Origin: Bombardia bombarda | Taxonomy: Eukaryota; Ascomycota; Sordariomycetes; Sordariales; Lasiosphaeriaceae | Assembly: GCA_030512295.1 (NCBI GenBank) | Contig: JAULSR010000002.1 | Span: 3,534,001-3,598,000, forward strand | DNA: 64,000 bases | Direction of reading: 5' to 3' | Part shown: positions 24,030 through 36,686 of the stretch, piece after piece | Layout of the letters: each line of letters starts with the position of its first letter | Numbering within the stretch: position 1 is the stretch's first letter | Program-made: the position numbers and the translations under genes | Notes under the pieces: model-generated | Told to the model about the DNA's origin: nothing | The model's input: the letters and a program-made list of their open reading frames with translations, nothing else | Database searches by the model: none

Positions 24030-25615
24030 ATGGGAGCCAAGGTTCCTCATAACGAGGGCCAACACAGCGCGGAATGGCTGGAAAACAAGCTGATTGTAAG
24101 TTTTTTAGTTTTTGTTTTCTTTTCTTGCAAAAAAATGTGAAGGGGAAAACGAGACGGATTATGAGTCTTTTTCTAATTATGAGATGTGTCACACACACAC
24201 ATACCGTATTCGATGAGTGGTTCTTATAATACCGGAATCATTCAACCTGAATCGTATATCTGCATACCGTCATCCACGTTCTTCACTCTTAACATACAAG
24301 ACTGCAGGAGGACTTTGGCGCGCTGCTGGACGAAACCGTCATCCTCGCCATCGCCTACGACCGCAACATCCAAACCGACTACGACGTCATCCGCTACGAC
24401 CTGACACAGCTCGCAGAGAGTGCAAAGGCCGAAGAAGCCACCGGCTTCGATCCCTCGGGACTCAGCAGTTCAGCCCACTTCGAGGGCCGCTTCCTGGACG
24501 ACGATGTAGCCCCCGGCAGTGGCATCGGCAGCGGAAATGGCATGTCGCTGTCAGATCTCGACCTCACGGAAAACGGCACCACCGTCTCGGACGGCTCGGG
24601 CTCCTCATTCTTCGAGCAGCCGCCCCAGAAGTTCACCGAGCAGGCCGACATGGGCGAGCTGGAAAAGATTGACGCGCTGCGGCAGATCTTTCCGAATTTT
24701 GGCGACCACACCTTCAAGATCTATCTGCAGAGGAACAAAGGCGATCTTGACCGCACGTTTGACGAACTGCTCAACCGACAGCACCTGATGGAATTGGGGG
24801 AGCTGCCTAAGGGCGTGGATGGCTTTTTTGTGGGGCCGGATGACGAGAGCCGCAGGCCGAGCAAGGGGAAGAAGAGGAAAGCCAAGGCGAATCGTTCACT
24901 TGAAGACAGCGGCGGCGGCGCGAGGAGCAACAAGCTGGCGCTGGACTATGCTGTTGTCTCACCGACGATTGACGAGGCGGAACTGGAGGGGGCTAAGGGC
25001 CCTGTTATCAAGCCAGCCACGTCATCATCGTCTCCTTTCGTGGGAGGTAGTAGTGGCACGCGACGGGCGGCAGCTGCTTCCCTGGACAGCTACGCCCCTG
25101 TGACGAGATTTGAGCCACCACCGCTCAAGCTGATCAAAAGGCCCGCTACGATGGCCACTACGTCAAGTACCAGCACCTCCTCCGAGTACGGGACCTCGAG
25201 CAGCCGAGGCGCAATCTCGCGCCTCAACAGGCTGGGCCCGCTAGGGAGACAGGGCGCCATTGTCTACACGGAGAGGGCGAGGGAAGAGGCCCGCGTGTCG
25301 GCGGCCATGTCGTTTCAGTCGGCTGAGCGGCTGGTCAACCAGCAGAGCACGGCGTCCAAGATCGACCTGCACGGGGTTACTGTTCTTGACGGGGTGAGGA
25401 TTGCCAAGCACCGCGTGTGGCAGTGGTGGGATAATCTGGGAGAGAACCGCGAGTCGACGGCTAGACAGGTTGGGTTTACTGTTATTACGGGCATTGGGCG
25501 TCATAGTGTGAACGGCGTGTCTCGGCTCCGGCAGGCGGTTGGGGTGGCGTTGAAGAATGATGGGTGGAGGATGGAGACGCTGACGGGGCAGTTTTATATC
25601 ACGGGGAGGATGTGA
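24030..25615 (+). CDS. CUE2: CUE and Smr domain protein, Cue2-like
   Basis: This is related to yeast Cue2 and animal N4BP2, which cleave mRNA at stalled or collided ribosomes in no-go decay. Exon 1 (24030-24095) starts at an ATG that reads MGAKVPHNEGQHSAEWLENK. A 212-nt intron (GTAAGT...CTGCAG) joins it to exon 2 (24308-25615); the join gives NKLI-EDFGALLDETVILAI, matching the N-terminal block of fungal relatives. Total length is 457 residues. A CUE-like ubiquitin-binding segment (ELEKIDALRQIFPNFGDHTF) starts near residue 139. A Ser/Lys-rich linker leads to the C-terminal Smr domain (~374-456) with DLHG and TGIGRHS, the two motifs tied to nuclease activity. The short first exon is easy to miss. 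The symbol is by domain architecture, not proven orthology. Confidence 0.85.
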
Positions 25616-26445
25616 ATATGTTGGATGATTCATTGATTGGATTTCGTGTTGGTAGCCGTGGCGTTGTATTAGATACCGTACCTTGTGGATTTGACTCTAC
25701 CTTAGAAGCTGGCCTTGTTGGTGTTGGTATTGTGCAGTTGGTCCCAATGTTGGGCTGTACAATTAGATAGCTGGATTATTAGATGTCTTATGTTAAAGAT
25801 GAAGCGGAAATGCCAGCCAGCTGCCAGCTGGTAGCTGTGATTATTGGGTTTAGATGGTTCAAGCAAGCTTAATATATGGATGTAGATGGAAATGCATCAA
25901 ATGTCTAAAACCACTGATGCCGTACAACCTTCAGTGGTGACATGCGAAGCCCAACAGGGCCCTGTCCCGAACTCCGGTCTCCTTCCTTCCCGCTGCTCCA
26001 GCGGGTCGGACAGGGATGATTTACCGTCCCAGACTGTGTCTGGGCTGCTGTAGCTCAGCTGCGTCACAGATCTCCAGGAACAGGCACAACGCCCCCGGAT
26101 TGGGTGGCCAATCAGACTTTATCGCGCGCATCTTAGTGTGGGTATGCCTGCCTGGATGACGCATGAACAACGCACGAGACGTTGGAGAGAAGCTCGGGTC
26201 AAGGCCAGCTCCAGGCCGCTCTCGCCACTTGCAGCAGTTGTGCGCTGCTTTCTCTAGTTCAACAACTCAACCACAAGTCCCGCCGCCATCTGTCTGTCTA
26301 CCTTACCCAGGTAGCATCGCAACGGTCGCTTGGTATCACATACACCAACAAGTCTAGGAGCTTAACTGCCTGCCCACACCTACGCCCATCGTTATTCCGA
26401 ATTGTCTCTTTCGTCCCGCGCCGCCGAGCGGCGTCATCTCCAGCC
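25616..26445. other. intergenic between CUE/Smr gene and NPC1 gene
   Basis: This 830-bp tandem gap should contain the 3' UTR of the upstream gene and the promoter and leader of the NPC1 homologue. No further gene is seen. Confidence 0.4.
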
Positions 26446-29400
26446 ATGACGAAGCTGTCGCAGCTCGTCGCAACCGGCGGACTGCTTCTAGCCGGCATCA
26501 ATAGTGTCACAGCCGATCTGTTCACGCCAAAGCACGAAGCTGGACGTTGTGCTATTCGCGGACATTGCGGCTCTAAAAGCTTCTTCGGCAGCCAGCTGCC
26601 TTGCGTTGACAATGGCCTGGCCGAAGAACCCGACGCCGACCTGCGCAAGCAGTTGACAGACCTGTGTGGTCCCAAATGGAGCGAGGGTCCCGTGTGCTGT
26701 GTTAAAGATCAGGTAAATAAAAACAAATCCACGGATTAAATCATTGATATGATGCTGCAGGGATCGCGTCTTGATGCTAATGGGTGTCGCAGGTGGACGC
26801 CCTCAAAAAATCGCTTTCGACCGCCAACCAGATAATATCGTCGTGCCCGGCTTGCAAAGACAACTTCTACAACCTGTTTTGTACCTTCACGTGTTCCCCC
26901 GACCAGTCGCTATTCATCAATGTGACCAAGACGCAGGAGAAAAATGATAAGATACTGGTGACCGAGCTCGACCAGCTGATTTCAGAGCCGTATGGAACGG
27001 GCTTCTACAACAGTTGCAAAGATGTCAAGTTCGGCCCTACAAACTCGCGCGCCATGGACCTGATCGGCGGTGGTGCCAAGAACTACTCTCAGATGCTCAA
27101 GTTTCTCGGCCAGGAACGCTTCGGCGGCTCGCCTTTCCAGATCAACTTTCCCAGCAAGTACACTGAGCCTGAAATGGAGGCCCGGCCCATGACGCCAAAG
27201 AAATGCAACGACGAGGACCCCAATTTTCGCTGCGCCTGCGTCGACTGCCCTGCCGTGTGCCCAGAGCTACCCGCCGTCGAGCACGCGGGATCCTGCCACG
27301 TCGGAGCTCTCCCGTGCCTGTCGTTTGCGTCCATCTTTACTTACAGTGTGCTGCTGTTCTCGTTTGCGGTCGCCTTGGTGGGCCACGTTGCGTGGAGGAG
27401 GCATGCTAGGCGCAGAACCGAGAGGCTGCGGCTGCTCACCGACGCCGCCCCGAGCGACGACGAGGACGAGGGCGATCTCACGCAGAACGGAGCCATGTTT
27501 GACCGGCCGCAAAGGACGTACATCGTCAACACATGGTGTGATGCTGCCTTCAGCCGCCTGGGTCATGTCGCTGCGCGATTCCCGGCAATCACGATCATAA
27601 CCAGCGTGATTGTGGTCATCGCTCTTAGCGCGGGATGGTTCCACTTCGAGCTCGAGAAAGATCCGGCTCGTCTGTGGGTGAGCCCGACTTCGGCAGCGGC
27701 TGAGGAGAAGGCCTTCTTTGACGCCAACTTTGGGCCGTTTTATCGAGCCGAAAAGATCTTCTTGGTCAACGATACAGACCCTTCTGCGCCTGGCCCTGTG
27801 TTGAGCTACGACACCCTCCTTTGGTGGATGGATGTTGAGAAGTTTGTCTACAAAGATCTTAAGGGTTCTAAGTTTGGCAGCACTTTTAAGGATGTGTGCC
27901 TTAAACCTACTGGAGACGCTTGTGTTGTTCAATCGGTCGCAGCTTATTTTCAAGATGATAAGGACGCTGTCGATCCAGCTGGATGGCAAGAGACCCTGCG
28001 CGGGTGTGCCGCTTCGCCCGTTGAGTGCCGTCCTGCATATGGGCAGCCTCTGGAACCCAACATGATACTCGGGGGTTATCCTGAGTCTGGCGACCCTGCA
28101 GGTGCTACCGCCATGACGGTTACCTGGGTTTTGAACAACTACGAGGAGGGCACTGGAGAGTCAGATCGTGCTATGGACTGGGAGGAGGCTCTGAAGAACC
28201 GCCTGCTGGATCTCCAGGTTGAGGCCAAGGAGCGCGGTCTTCGGCTGTCTTTCTCTACTGAGATCAGTCTTGAGGAGGAGCTTAACAAATCAACAAACAC
28301 AGACGCCAAGATTATCGTCATCAGCTACATCATCATGTTTCTGTATGCCTCTATTGCGCTCGGCTCTACCACCCTATCAGCCAGAGACTTTTTCCGCAGC
28401 CCGGCCATCACGCTGGTCGAGTCCAAGTTTACCTTGGGCGTGGTTGGAATTCTCATCGTCTTGATGTCCATCACCGCGTCTATTGGCCTCTTTTCCTGGG
28501 CTGGTCTCAAGGCGACACTCATTATTATCGACGTTATTCCGTTTATTGTTCTTGCCGTTGGCGTCGACAACATCTTCTTGATTGTTCATGAATTCGAGCG
28601 GGTGAACATCAGCCATCCAGATGAGGTGGTGGAGGTCAGAATCTCAAAGGCGCTAGGACGCATGGGCCCTTCGATTCTCTTCTCAGCCATTACAGAGACG
28701 ATATCTTTTGCACTGGGCGCTTTTGTTGGCATGCCGGCTGTGAGGAACTTTGCTATCTATGCCGCTGGAGCAGTCTTCATCAACGCCATCCTCCAGGTGA
28801 CTATGTTCATCTCAGTCTTGACGCTCAACCAAATCAGAGTTGAAGATGCTCGGGCAGACTGCTTCCCCTGCATACAGCTTAAGTCGGCGCGTATCCACTT
28901 GAGCAACAGCAACTCGGGGCAAGGAGCACGGTTTTTTGAAGCGCCTGAGGAAAGCATGCTTCAAAATTTCATTCGTAAGAGTTATGCGCCGAGGCTTTTG
29001 GGAAAGAAGGTCAAGGCTGCCATTGTCATCATCTTCCTTGGTATCTTCTCTGCCGGCGTGGCCTTGATCCCCGAGGTTGAGCTTGGTCTGGACCAGCGCG
29101 TCGCTATCCCTGATGATTCGTACCTGATCCCCTACTTCAACGACCTCTACGATTACTTTGACGCCGGTCCGCCGGTCTACTTTGTGACAAGAGAGTTCAA
29201 CGCTACGGCAAAGAAGCACCAGCAGCAGATTTGCGCACGTTATACTACTTGCCAGCAGATGTCGCTGACGAATATTCTCGAGCAAGAAAGAAAGCGACCC
29301 GAGGTTTCGTATATTGCCTCTCCAACTGCGAGCTGGATCGATGATTTCTTCCAGTGGCTTAATCCTGATAACGAGGCGTGCTGCGTCGAGGGCCGGAAGG

Positions 29401-30365
29401 CCTGCTTTGCGGACCGAGACCCGTCTTGGAACATCACCTTGTCTGGCATGCCTGAGGGAGATGAATTCGTACACTATCTGAACAAGTTCCTTAGCTCACC
29501 TACGAATGACGACTGTCCTTTGGGTGGACAGGCGTCGTATGGGTCTGCTGTGGTGGTTGACTCGAAGCGTGACACGATCCCGGCGAGCCACTTCCGCACT
29601 GCACACTCACCCCTCCGCAGCCAGGAGGATTTCATCAACGCGTATGCCTCGGCAAGGAGGATTGCGGATGAGGTTAGCAAGGACACAGGGCTGGAAGTTT
29701 TCCCCTACAGCATCTTCTACGTGTTCTTTGATCAGTACTCGACAATTGTCTCGCTCACGGCTACGCTTCTGGGCTCGGCAGTTGGCATGATCTTCATCGT
29801 GTCCACCCTGTTGCTCGGCTCACTGCTCACCGCCGCCGTTGTGTCGCTGACGGTGATCATGGTCATCGTAGACATCATCGGCGCCATGGCGGTCATGGGC
29901 GTGTCGCTCAACGCCGTGTCGCTGGTCAACCTCATCATCTGCGTGGGCATCGCGGTAGAGTTTTGCGCGCACATTGCGCGCGCCTTCATGTTTCCATCGC
30001 GCACGTTTATGGAGCGGGCTAAGAATCGGTTCCGAGGCCGGGACGCCCGCGCGTGGACGGCGCTGGCCAACGTGGGCGGGAGCGTGTTCTCCGGCATCAC
30101 GGTGACCAAGCTGCTAGGCGTGTTCGTGCTGGGCTTCACGAGCAGCAAGATCTTTGAGATTTACTACTTCAGGGTGTGGGTGGCGCTCGTCATCTTTGCG
30201 GCGTCACACGCGCTGGTGTTTTTGCCCGTGGCGCTGTCGCTGCTCGGAGGGGATGGGTATATCGACCCCGAGAGCGATGGGGGCCTGGAGGAGGATCTGG
30301 CGACGAGGAGGTACAGGGCCTTGATGCCGGGCGGGGAGGACTCGGACTCGGATGAGGAGTACTAG
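26446..30365 (+). CDS. NCR1: Niemann-Pick C1-type sterol transporter
   Basis: This is the NPC1/Ncr1 homologue, a vacuolar membrane protein that moves sterols from the lumen into the membrane. Exons 26446-26712 and 26793-30365 (80-nt intron) encode 1279 residues. Residues 1-23 form a signal peptide (MTKLSQLVATGGLLLAGINS...). The N-terminal domain is cysteine-rich (CAIRGHCGSKSFFGSQLPC; SSCPACKDNFYNLFCTFTC), as needed to bind sterol. The sterol-sensing domain spans about 594-766 and includes IIDVIPFIVLAVGVDNIFL. A Cys-rich luminal domain follows, then the second permease half (~1075-1160, LNAVSLVNLIICVGIAVEFC). The C-terminus is acidic (EDSDSDEEY) and ends at TAG, but the same frame stays open for another 93 codons. 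Confidence 0.95.
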
Positions 30366-30647
30366 GATGATTCGGACACGGACGATGCGGAGAATCGAGT
30401 TTTGGTAAGGCATATTTATGATGGGCCGAGTGGGCGGCCTTCTAGGGCCAGTGTTGATGAGAGCTCTGGTAGCGGTGGCGTTGGCAAGAGTTCAGGTAGT
30501 GGTGTTGGTGGGAGTTCGGGTAGCGGTGGCATTAGCCAGAGCTCTGGCGGTAGTCGTGGAGAGAGTGGAAGTGATGGCCAAAGGAAACGCAGGCCTGCGA
30601 GAAAGTTCTCCAGTTCCTCGAAGAAATCAGCGTTGAGTACAACATGA
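30366..30647 (+). other. open in-frame extension after the NPC1 stop codon
   Basis: In the NPC1 frame the TAG is followed by DDSDTDDAENRVLVRHIY, then a Ser/Gly repeat region (SSGSGG-type units) and a basic end (KRRPARKF), stopping with TGA at 30645. The acidic run before the stop continues directly after it. This may be a C-terminus cut by a recent nonsense change, a readthrough tail, or chance. Confidence 0.4.
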
Positions 30648-33237
30648 ATGCAGGCAGTTCGTGAGGATGGGAAGCTGAATTCGGAGCAGGAACCAGGCGC
30701 GCAACATGAACTCGAACAATATGCAACAAGAGATAAACAAAAATCAGGATCGGTTGGACGAGGGAAAGAGACGGGGAGAGCGCAGAATGTAACAATTACT
30801 GATTAAAGGGGGGCATGTTGTGTTTACACGGAGAGGATATCTATTCTTATGAGTCGCAACCTACCGCAACTACAAGCCCGAAACGATGGCTTGGGTTGGT
30901 GGCCAGCGGAACATACAATTTTGGAGTATGGTACCTAGCCTTTTTGTTTGTTTGTACCTCTTTGTATGGATGGAGTCGAGCAGGAGTACAGCAGGAGCGG
31001 TTGTACATAATCCTTAGCCAAACATATTTAGTTGTTTGAATTAGAAACATGAGCGATTCTACATTGCATGTGTAGGGTATATACATGGTGGGAGTTGGGG
31101 ATGAGGTCTCGGTGACGAAGTGTTTCGGTAAATTAAGACATCTACTTATTGTTAAGAAAAAACAGATCTGAACTTGGCCCGTGAACCTTTTTACTTTTAA
31201 TATCTCAACTGCGAAAAGGTGGTTATATGATACCTCATATGATAAGACTTTTCAAGATGTTAATTTGATTGATACGGTGTTTGCGTTGCGCCTTCCCAAA
31301 CTTGCGTATATTGTTCGTCGGAGCTGCTTTCCATTTTGGGTTCTATTGGATACGATCCCGTTACATAAGCAATACCACCGCCCGAACTGAGGGCAGCGCC
31401 TAACATCTTTTCATAGGACACCCCCCGTAATAAAAGGGCCAGAGAATCATCTGCCGAGGACAATCCAAGAAGCAACTTCAACGCTGCGGCAAAGACGAAC
31501 GCCACTCGTCCCAGTACCTCGCCATGGCGTCAATGGCTTTTTCGGCACATGTTTTCGGGACCCTAATTCGTGAGAGAAAGTGGGCTTTGTTTCTCACCAT
31601 CTTTCTTTTCCCGCTGCTGCGGGTGTGGCTTGTCCTTCTGGTTGGTCACTGTTGGTCATTGTCGTCGTTGCCGTCTCTTCCTCGTCGTCGCAAAAGGCTC
31701 TTTTTTCTACCTGCCGTCTGCCGTTTGCCGTCTGCCGGATGCTGCCATCGATCCGATCGTCCAACCCTAAGTACTGAAATTTTAATTCCGAACTGCAGCG
31801 TCAAATCCCCAATTCTGCCATCTAACAACCGCCTCAGAGGGATCAGAGGGTCCCAGCAGCCGAGAATGCACATGCTGCTCGATCAAGACGATCCTTGCGC
31901 ACGCATGACTTCGGGACGCAACGTACATTCACTGTCCTGCGCCCGAGCCAAGACGTTGAGAACTTCCAAGCTGCTCGGCTGATTACCCATGACCTATTAT
32001 TGTCTGCCTAGCGGCAGACGGGTACGCGGTGCTCGAGGCGGTCTCGAGGCGGTCTGGATGGAGGAGAAGGATGATGAGCCGCGTCCTTGCGAGTGCAAAG
32101 TGGCCGGTCTTACCCAGCTTTGCCTCAAATCCGCCTTGGCTTGTCAAGTTCATGACAAGCTGATGATTACTCTTTCGATTACTTTTGTTATACGCAATTG
32201 CGGGGCCCCGCAAACCACGGATATGTGCGCAATAGGTCAGGAAAATGGGACATGAAATTTTATTGTTGCCATAGCTGGGCAATTAGGGTCTCGTCGATTG
32301 GACATTACATCTGCCGACGGCTACTTCAGCTAACGGACGTCTTCCCCTCATTGAGCGCCTTTGATGCCCCACCCCCGTCACCCGGCAATGCTTCCACATA
32401 TGACTACCTACAACGTACCTAACTAACTTACGGACAAAGTTGGTATCGGTCCACCGAACGATGACGTGGGGCTTCAGCTTGGCTCAAAAGTTCTCGGTCG
32501 TCGGTACTCTTCGTCCGTGTTCCTAACCCAACGATTGGATCTCAGCTTCTCTGTTACTTTGTCAATGGGCGTGTGAGAGCGGCTAGCAAGTGTTTAGCCA
32601 ACAGATCAACACCAAGCACCTGACAATAAGAGGAGCACAAGATTCCCGGGGTATCACCTCTTTCAGAAGCTGCCCCTCACTCTTGCAATTCCAGGAAAAG
32701 AGAGACGCTCGGCTGCGAGTTGGTAGCAGCCGTGCAGCACTAGTTCAGCAGTTTCCAATATCTACCCGTTGCGTGGGATGCCAGGGCGTTACGGATGCAG
32801 GACCGCTGGCAGCCAGGCGAGCAAGCCAGGGACCCGTTCATGCTGGCTTGCTTGCTTGCAAGAGAGAGGACCCAAAATAGATTATCCATCAAGGGTACTG
32901 AGCTTCGTTCGCTTGACAAGCATGCCTGACTGCCTGGCCTGTTCGTCCGCGTCTTGTTACCCTGGCTCGGGTCCTGTGATTCGGCACTGTCTGTCGGTGG
33001 CATCGTGCAAACAAAGAATGCTCGACGGTAGTGCCAGCCAGCTGGCTGTGCCACACGTTGGATCAATCATATATGCCGGGGTGGTTTACTCTACACCCAC
33101 TTGCAGTCCCTATCCGCTAAGCTTCTAGCTGCCTCAACGCCTGGCTTTAAAGTGACCGCCCTCCTCAACGAGGGAGAGCTACGCTTTGGATATCACTCCG
33201 AGTGTCTATCTAGTCCGTACCTACTCGTGTCGCCAAG
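30648..33237. other. 2.6-kb region without supported gene
   Basis: This is the 3' flank of NPC1 and the promoter side of the first P450. A short imperfect repeat of CTGCCGTTTG-like units lies at 31709-31740. Longest frames (~150 codons) lack motifs and splice structure. Confidence 0.4.
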
Positions 33238-35141
33238 ATGATTACAGATCAAATAATACACCTCGTGTCCCAACATTGGGCGCCGTTGGTGCTCGCCCTC
33301 ACTCTGGGTTGGCTGGTAAGAAACAGATACCATAATGGGCTGAACAAGTATCCGGGGCCCTTCTTGGCGTCCATTACGGACTTGTGGAGGTTTATCGATG
33401 TATATGGACGGCGAGCCCAGTACACACATATCAATTTGCACAGGAAGCACGGAAGCGTGGTTCGCCTTGGCCCGAATGTCTTGTCGTTTTCGGATCCCGA
33501 GGCGCTGAAGGTCATCTACGGCCTCAACAAGGGATTCGTCAAGGTACATTGATACTCTCTTGCTTCTCATTGCCCCAGTAGATTTCTATGGAGGAAGGAG
33601 CGCCACTAACCTGTCTATCTAGTCCAACTTTTATATTGTCCAGCAGTCGGTCGCCAATGGCCACGCCCTCCCGTCGCTCTTCAGCACGACCGACAATGAC
33701 TTCCACCAGCAATTTCGCCGCTCTGTCAACTCTGCTTTTGCCATGTCTCAGCTGATCCAGTACGAACCGTTCGTCGATAGTACCATGAAGCTGTTTTTGG
33801 AGCAGACGAAGCGGCTGTACATCGACAACCCCGAGACGTGCGACTTCTCGCGCTGGCTGCAGTTTTATGCATTTGACGTGATTGGCGAGATTACGTACAG
33901 CAAGCGGCATGGATTTGTTGAGAAGAATGAGGATATTGATGGGATTGTGGGGTACCTGGGGAATCTGTTCCTCTATGTTGCTCCGGTATGTTTATCGCAT
34001 ATTTACTCTCCTCACTTGCACCGCCAAACCCCTGCTTACGCCACACCTTTCACCACCAAAAACAGATCGGCCAGATCCCCATCCTCGACAAGCTCCTCCT
34101 CAAAAACCCAATCTACCTCAAGCTCTCCCAATGGGGCCTCATCGACTCGACCTTCCCCGTCGCGCGCTTCGCCCGCGCCCGCATGGCCGAGCGCATGCCC
34201 GAGATCGTCCTCGGCTCGGCTGAAAAGCCCTCGCCACTGCCCACAGCCGAGAAGCTCCCGTCCGCCGTGCAAAAGACGCAGCTGCTGCAGACGCCCGACC
34301 TGCTCTCCAAGTTCATGGCCGCCCGCGACGCCCGCCCCGACTTCATGACGGAGAAGCTCGTGCAGACCATGGCCGTCTCCATGGCCTTTGCCGGCTCCGA
34401 GACGACCGCCATCTCGCTATCGGCCGTCTTCTACTACCTGCTCAAGAACCCGCGCGCCCTGGCCCGCCTGCAGGAGGAGCTCGACGACGCCGGCCGTCGG
34501 GGCGTGTTCAGCGACTACGAGCTGGGCACGGTGACGTGGCACGAGGCGCAGGGGCTGCCGTACCTGGACGCGTGCGTCAAGGAGGCGTTTAGGCTGCATC
34601 CTGCGCCGGGTTTGCATCTGGAGAGGATCGTGCCCGAGGGCGGGGTGGAGATTGCGGGCGAGTTTGTCAAGGTGGGCACGATTGTGGGGTGCTCGCCGTG
34701 GGTGGTGCATCGGAATGAGAGCGTTTTTGGGAACGAGGTGGATGAGTATAGGCCGGAGCGGTGGCTGGTTGATGAGAAGGTGGCGGCGGGGGAGAAGGGG
34801 GACAAGGAGGAGGTGGCGAGGGTGAAGCTGATGAATAGCAGCTTGTTGCATTTTGGGATGGGGAGCAGGACGTGCATTGGGAAGAATATTAGCTTGTTGG
34901 AGATGTATAAGCTGGTGCCGACTATGTTGAGGCGGTTTGAGGTGAGTTGCGGTTTCTGGACGTTTTCTCGAAAAGGGATGATTTACTGACAAGTTGGCGA
35001 ACATAGATTCAATTCGAGGACCCAGAACGGGAGTGGACGACCATCAACGCGTGGTTCGTCAAGCAGACTGACTTTTTTACAAGATTCAAACTCCGCGAGC
35101 TGGTTCTTCCTCAGAAGGAGACTGTTGCTGCTGGAAACTGA
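33238..35141 (+). CDS. cytochrome P450, pisatin-demethylase-like
   Basis: This is a microsomal P450 monooxygenase resembling fungal proteins annotated as pisatin demethylase; the real substrate is unknown. Four exons (33238-33543, 33623-33985, 34066-34941, 35007-35141) with introns of 79, 80 and 65 nt give 559 residues. A membrane anchor is near 14-31 (APLVLALTLGWLV), then the proline hinge KYPGPFLASITDLW. Junctions read NKGFVK-SNFYIVQQSV, LYVAP-IGQIPILDK and LRRFE-IQFEDPE. The I-helix oxygen motif is AGSETT, the ExxR motif is KEAFR, and the heme-Cys loop is FGMGSRTCIGKN (~485-496). All are intact. It converges, 191 bp apart, on a FAD-linked oxidoreductase, so the two may serve one accessory pathway, but no backbone enzyme is nearby. 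Confidence 0.92.
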
Positions 35142-35332
35142 GCTGAAACTGAGGATACGATACTGGATGACGGTGGCGTTTGGATTGGTTTTGCTATTTT
35201 TCGAGGGAAGGGAAACGAATGCCACATACATGAGATGATGATAACCAATCATGCCTCTCTAGAAGACTTACACGTAATGAGCAATAAAGCAACATGACAG
35301 AATACACAACAAAGTCAAACCAACCTCGTATT

Positions 35333-36648
35333 TTAAACAGCCCATTCAAACTCATTCTTCAACACCCCCTCATCACCCGCCTTGTTCCTCTCGCCCTTCT
35401 CATCCCCCATAAGAAAGCCACATATCCTCCCCTCCGGATCCCACCTCTCCCTCACCCTCCTCAACCTCTTCGCGCTCCCATCGCTCCAAAACTTGGTCCT
35501 CCTCGTCTGGAAATCCGCATCCCCCAAATAACTCCCCACCCCATGCCTCTCCGCCCCCTTCATCATCTCCCTCACCCACCCGGTGCACCGCTCGTCATCG
35601 CCCTCGTCCTCCCACACCGTATACAGCGCAAAATAATGATCGCTCTGCATCGACAGCGCCATACCACCATCCCCATCATCACCCCCAATGGGTCTAGCAG
35701 AGGTGGGGTTCATACTAAACCACAAGGCGGCCGACTTGTCCGTCGGCAGGGTGCTAAAGGCGCGCTCGAGCACGCTGGGTATGTCGGGGGTGTGGTTGGC
35801 GACGTAGTCGTTGTCGGAGCAGTAGCGGTGGAGCTCGGGGTTGGCGCGTCGTTGGGAGGCGTATTGCTCGGGCAGGGAGGTGGGCTGGCAGAAGACGGAG
35901 ACGAGGGCGCCGGGCGGGACGGAGGCGTGGATGGGGTGCAGGGCGGCGTGGGCGGCGGCGGGGGAGGGCTGGAAGGTGGTGAAGTTTGCGAGGAAGGTGG
36001 GGGCGGGAGGGGTGAGGGGGATGTGGAAGGAGGAGACGCCTACGATTTCGGTGTTGGGGTCGGCGGTGGGGGCGAGCTGGCGGGGGTTGTTAGGTTGATG
36101 AGGTTGGTTTGTTTTGTTGAGGTGGGATCAATGTGGTGGTTGTTGAAAGGGGGTGGGTGAAATAAAGGGGCTGAAGTGGATAGGGGAAAGAAGGTAAACA
36201 AAGCGAAACGCAGAAAACACTCACATCAATCTCCCACTGCAACACCGTCTTGAACTCGGACATGGGGAATATATAAAGGCTCTGCCACATCTGCAGCAGC
36301 GGGCGCGTGACGAGATGGAAGCGGGTGACGATGGCCGGAAATCCCGGGCCAGCGCCGCGGGCGGCCCAGAAGAGGTCGGGGTTCTCGTGCTCGGCCGCGC
36401 TGCACCGCAGCTGCTTCCCCTCGGCCGTCACAAGGTCGACGGCGGTGACGGACTCGCACGCCCAGCCCCAGTTCTAAATATGGCGCCAGCAAGATAAACA
36501 TGAGCATCTCTTTCCTCGTTCTCACTTTACAACATCCGCTCCATGTCCTAGATAGACCACACCTACCTTGGCATTCCACCCCATCCCACCCTGCAACAAA
36601 AACCCGCCCAGCCCAACATCAGGACAATGCCCACCGGCAAACATCCGT

Positions 36649-36686
<38 letters not shown>

